Source of the DNA: an uncultured Bacteroidota bacterium
GTDB lineage: Bacteria > Bacteroidota > Bacteroidia > Chitinophagales > Chitinophagaceae
Length of the DNA: 7,797 bases
Direction: 5' to 3'
Assembly: GCA_903905685.1 (NCBI GenBank)
Contig: CAIVHI010000255.1
Location: 1-7,797, forward strand
In this document: piece by piece, positions 5,086 to 7,797 of the stretch
Numbering within the stretch: the first letter of the stretch is position 1
How the letters are laid out: each line of letters starts with the position of its first letter
Notes under the pieces: generated by a model
What the model saw: only the letters and a program-made list of their open reading frames with translations
Database searches by the model: none
What the model was told of the DNA's origin: nothing
Made by a program: the position numbers and the translations under genes

Positions 5086-7797
5086 TTATTCCTTCACCAC
5101 ACGTTGCACTACCCTATTTGCACCCGAAACAAATTCAACCATGTACAAACCCGAAGGCAAATTGTCCAGACCCAACGAAACCGACCCCTCCTTCGAAATA
5201 CCAAGTTCACTGGTAAGTACGCATACCCCTTCTATGGTAAGTACCCGAATGGACGTTGGAGCATCTATCGGCGCACGATAGGTCAGCAATACACTTCCCG
5301 ATGTGGGATTGGGTATCATGACTACTTTCAAATTGCCTGCTGAGCGTGAAGTAGTGAGACCTTTCCCTACTTCCAGCCCAATTTCGAACCGGCTATCGCC
5401 TTGCGACAATGGGTCTTTAGTCACTTCGAAGTGATATTCGGCACCCTGACCCAGCGCAACGTACTTTTCAAGATACTTGTCGTGAAGATAGAGGCTGACA
5501 TCGCTTGGAACTACAAATTCATCGGCTCTCACAACAAAATGCTGCATCACATTTGTTGTCAGACCTAACGGGATTATTTTGTTCTCATTGGATGGCCTGG
5601 CATCAATGCTCAAAGGACGATGATCGGACGACCAACTATAGAAATTGAGGTCGGGATTCACCGGCTTCCCCGCATCATTAGTACCCTCTTCTTCGTCGCG
5701 GCAATTGCTATTGAAATTAAAACGTAGCCCGTCCCAGAAGTGGTAGTTTTCATCATATACATTCAATTGAACAACATCCGTTCCGTGTTTCAATACAACG
5801 ATTGATGGTGTATTGGCTTTGTTGGACTCTGCAAAGTCGAGCCGTGCGTTATCATATGCCGCACGCACCTGGAACGACGTATTGGCAGGAATTACGTAGG
5901 GATTCAACACGGTCTCATCCACGGGCACAAAGCCTCCCGCCGTTGCGGCAAAAGGATTCCACACCCAAAACGTGGCCTGCGAAATCCGTCCGGCCACATA
6001 CGCGTTATGAATTACGGTACCGAGGTCGACAGGAGAAGGATACGGATTGGCAAGCTGATTATAATCTTGCAGTGCCGCGCCTGTTGTCGACACCAATGAA
6101 CCCCTGTTCAACTTAATACTGATATCGCCGGTATTTACCTTGCCCCACATTTTTACCGTTACCGCACTTGGAGTATAGGTTGCGCCATCAAGCCCCTGGC
6201 CTTTCGTGCCGCGCACAAATACACGGAACCCTTGAAAACGGTGTACAAGATTACTATCGGCACTGACCAATGTGGTGCCGGAAACCGAGTCCTTAGCCCA
6301 GGTGAATGGAACCCAACCTGGATCTCCCGCCCCGCCCGTCACGCCGGAATTCCCGATTTTGGTATGGTACCAAAATGCTGACGCCGCGTTGGTCGCAGTT
6401 GGAGTAAAACCGTGGGTGGCTCCCAACATACCGGTAATGTCTATCGACTGCTGCATTTGGCGAAGCGACATGGAATCCGAGAACGGGAAACCCCAGAACC
6501 TGTAGGCCCTACGGCCGCCTTGCAAATACTGGCTCACCAAGACATTGCCCGAAATCGATGCACCTGAATGTATCGTCCCAAGCCGACCATTGTCCGGATT
6601 CTCCGTAGGATTGTCCGACATAGACAAGACCAACGAGTTGTTGGTTGTGAAATTTCCCGACTGCAAGCTCATCAGGCCTGTAACAACCATCGTATCGGAG
6701 GACGTACCAATACCCACACCCGAAGTATTGTCTATGAGTACGTTAGATACTTTGCCAACGCCACTTATGGATTGCGGGGAGCTGCCATTCAAAGCCAAAA
6801 CGCCATCCCCGGCAACAACACCGTTGTTGGCAAATGCATTCTTTACATTCAATGTCGAGCCAGAAGAAAGGGTAACATTTGCGGCGATGTCAATTGACAT
6901 CTTGGCTACATTGCCGGTTGATCCGATAGCAAGGACTGCATTGTTGGGGGTGCCTGAGGGAATGAAGATAGTATCTGTAACCACCGGCACCGTTCCACAG
7001 GCCCAGTTGCCGGCATTGTTCCAATCTGAATTTAGCATACCCGTCCAAGTTTGGCTGGTCGGGAACACAGTACCTGACACCATGGTATCCGGCAGACATC
7101 CCGGATTGGAATACGACACCGATACCGTATAAGCCCCTGCGGAAGTAGGAACGACCGAATAAGCCGCGATTGTTCCCGTCCCGATAGGGAAAGCTATACC
7201 GGGACCCGACCAAGTAAATGACGGGGTGCCCGAGCCTCCATCTACGGTTACCGCTAAGCTTTCGGTGGTGCCTATGCAAATACCCCCGGTTCTAGATAAT
7301 ACCAATGTACCGGTAGGCTGCGGATTGACCGTAAGCGGTGCCGTCACAGCAGGATTTACCGTGCATCCGGACTCACTGTATGTGGCGGCCAGCGAATACA
7401 CACCTGAATACCCTGTTGTGGATTCTACAAAACTCACCGAACCCAACCCGGCCGAGGTCGCAACCAGGCCTGCGGGCCCCGACCACTCGTAAACGGTCGT
7501 TCCTGTAGACGGAGATCTTACAATTCCGGCCTGCGACAACGTGACCGATGCACCTACACACGTAGTGTAAAGGTCAGCAGATATTGTCCCAACGGCGGGA
7601 ACTGGATCCAACGTTACAACACCTGTAGAGGCCGACGTTGTGCCACAACCATAGCCAGAATAGGAGACCGACACACTATACGAACCGCTAGATACAACAG
7701 AAGTGGTTGGCGTAAATGCAGGGGGTGTTGCGGCAGTACCTGTGGTTGTAGCTATTCCGGGGCCCGACCATGTGTAGGTAGCGATCCCGAGACCGCC
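5086..7797 (-). CDS. T9SS-sorted surface protein with Ig-like repeats, 5' end outside window
   Basis: A partial extracellular protein, 903 residues visible, with the N-terminus and any signal peptide beyond the right edge. The frame is open to the last base. Residues 1-246 hold three Ig/PKD-like units of 91-95 residues, each with a TxWSGP core (Trp at 10, 105 and 196) and a GxYSVSVSYSxxGC-type end. Residues about 248-325 carry the TW-G-x-W-x-x-AGNW-x-x-G-x-VP module frequent in Bacteroidota adhesins. The long middle section includes RAYRFWGFPFSD and LANPYPSPVD. A beta-rich region follows, with SWSSDHRPLSIDARP and a later VSLYLHDKY segment. Residues about 822-903 are a type A sorting domain (IPNPTSG, then LPSGLYMVEF and a final VVQRVVKE). 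Such proteins cross the outer membrane by T9SS, lose the tail and are anchored or released. An adhesin or matrix role is inferred; no catalytic motif is seen. Confidence 0.93.
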   Translation of the reverse strand, partial: GGLGIATYTWSGPGIATTTGTAATPPAFTPTTSVVSSGSYSVSVSYSGYGCGTTSASTGVVTLDPVPAVGTISADLYTTCVGASVTLSQAGIVRSPSTGTTVYEWSGPAGLVATSAGLGSVSFVESTTGYSGVYSLAATYSESGCTVNPAVTAPLTVNPQPTGTLVLSRTGGICIGTTESLAVTVDGGSGTPSFTWSGPGIAFPIGTGTIAAYSVVPTSAGAYTVSVSYSNPGCLPDTMVSGTVFPTSQTWTGMLNSDWNNAGNWACGTVPVVTDTIFIPSGTPNNAVLAIGSTGNVAKMSIDIAANVTLSSGSTLNVKNAFANNGVVAGDGVLALNGSSPQSISGVGKVSNVLIDNTSGVGIGTSSDTMVVTGLMSLQSGNFTTNNSLVLSMSDNPTENPDNGRLGTIHSGASISGNVLVSQYLQGGRRAYRFWGFPFSDSMSLRQMQQSIDITGMLGATHGFTPTATNAASAFWYHTKIGNSGVTGGAGDPGWVPFTWAKDSVSGTTLVSADSNLVHRFQGFRVFVRGTKGQGLDGATYTPSAVTVKMWGKVNTGDISIKLNRGSLVSTTGAALQDYNQLANPYPSPVDLGTVIHNAYVAGRISQATFWVWNPFAATAGGFVPVDETVLNPYVIPANTSFQVRAAYDNARLDFAESNKANTPSIVVLKHGTDVVQLNVYDENYHFWDGLRFNFNSNCRDEEEGTNDAGKPVNPDLNFYSWSSDHRPLSIDARPSNENKIIPLGLTTNVMQHFVVRADEFVVPSDVSLYLHDKYLEKYVALGQGAEYHFEVTKDPLSQGDSRFEIGLEVGKGLTTSRSAGNLKVVMIPNPTSGSVLLTYRAPIDAPTSIRVLTIEGVCVLTSELGISKEGSVSLGLDNLPSGLYMVEFVSGANRVVQRVVKE
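5089..5334 (-). other. T9SS C-terminal sorting domain (type A)
   Basis: The last 82 codons of the surface protein. They contain the conserved PNPTSG turn, a strand RVLTIEGVCVL, the LPSGLYMVEF strand and the basic end VVQRVVKE, the usual order for the Por secretion-system sorting domain. The domain directs export across the outer membrane and is normally removed by the PorU sortase. Confidence 0.9.
7060..7797 (-). repeat. Three tandem Ig/PKD-like protein repeats
   Basis: The repeats are coding and diverged rather than identical DNA. Units end near 7602, 7318 and 7060 on the minus strand. Shared positions are the WSGP tetrapeptide, a run of Gly/Thr/Ser after it, and a closing Tyr-rich strand with a single Cys (SGYGC, SESGC, SNPGC). 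The first unit is cut by the window edge, so more copies probably lie outside. Confidence 0.75.

Noticed and set aside
6545..7132. A 195-codon plus-strand open frame inside the surface-protein gene
   Set aside because: It is antisense to the AGNW module and an Ig-like repeat; its Pro/Thr/Val-rich pattern mirrors the Gly/Ser/Thr codons of the opposite strand.

Overview
The window looks like ordinary chromosomal DNA of a Bacteroidota bacterium. The evidence is a large cell-surface protein ending in a type IX secretion (T9SS) C-terminal sorting domain, TAnnTTTG-type promoter octamers, weak Shine-Dalgarno sequences, and a SulP transporter and a Crp-type regulator whose sequences resemble Bacteroidota versions. 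This is a family-level judgement from the sequence; I cannot name a genus.

Layout. Positions 1-458 hold no firm gene, only a possible 50-residue minus-strand ORF (139-291) and a promoter-like octamer. A solitary acyl carrier protein gene (483-740, +) comes next. After a 149-base spacer lies adenine deaminase ade (890-2551, +), whose last 23 bases overlap a convergent Crp/Fnr-family regulator gene (2529-3230, -). The regulator is divergent from a SulP-family anion transporter with a C-terminal STAS domain (3363-5033, +). A hairpin at 5036-5061 sits between the transporter and the convergent T9SS surface protein gene (5086-7797, -), which runs off the right edge with at least 903 residues.

How the genes relate. 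Only the regulator/transporter pair shows a visible functional link. The divergent intergenic region carries a 16-base dyad, ATTGACACACATCAAT, whose core TTGAC-N4-ATCAA differs by one base from the classical FNR box. It lies about 65 bases upstream of the start predicted from a TAATTTTG promoter octamer for the transporter, and it covers the likely -33 region of the regulator gene. The simplest reading is a local regulator that activates the transporter and represses itself. The carrier protein, adenine deaminase and T9SS protein appear to be unrelated neighbours.

I found no mobile element, CRISPR array, tRNA or rRNA, and no clear novel multi-gene system. The most informative signals are the Crp/Fnr-type operator region, the orphan carrier protein with an altered DSL motif, and the unassigned small ORF at the left edge.
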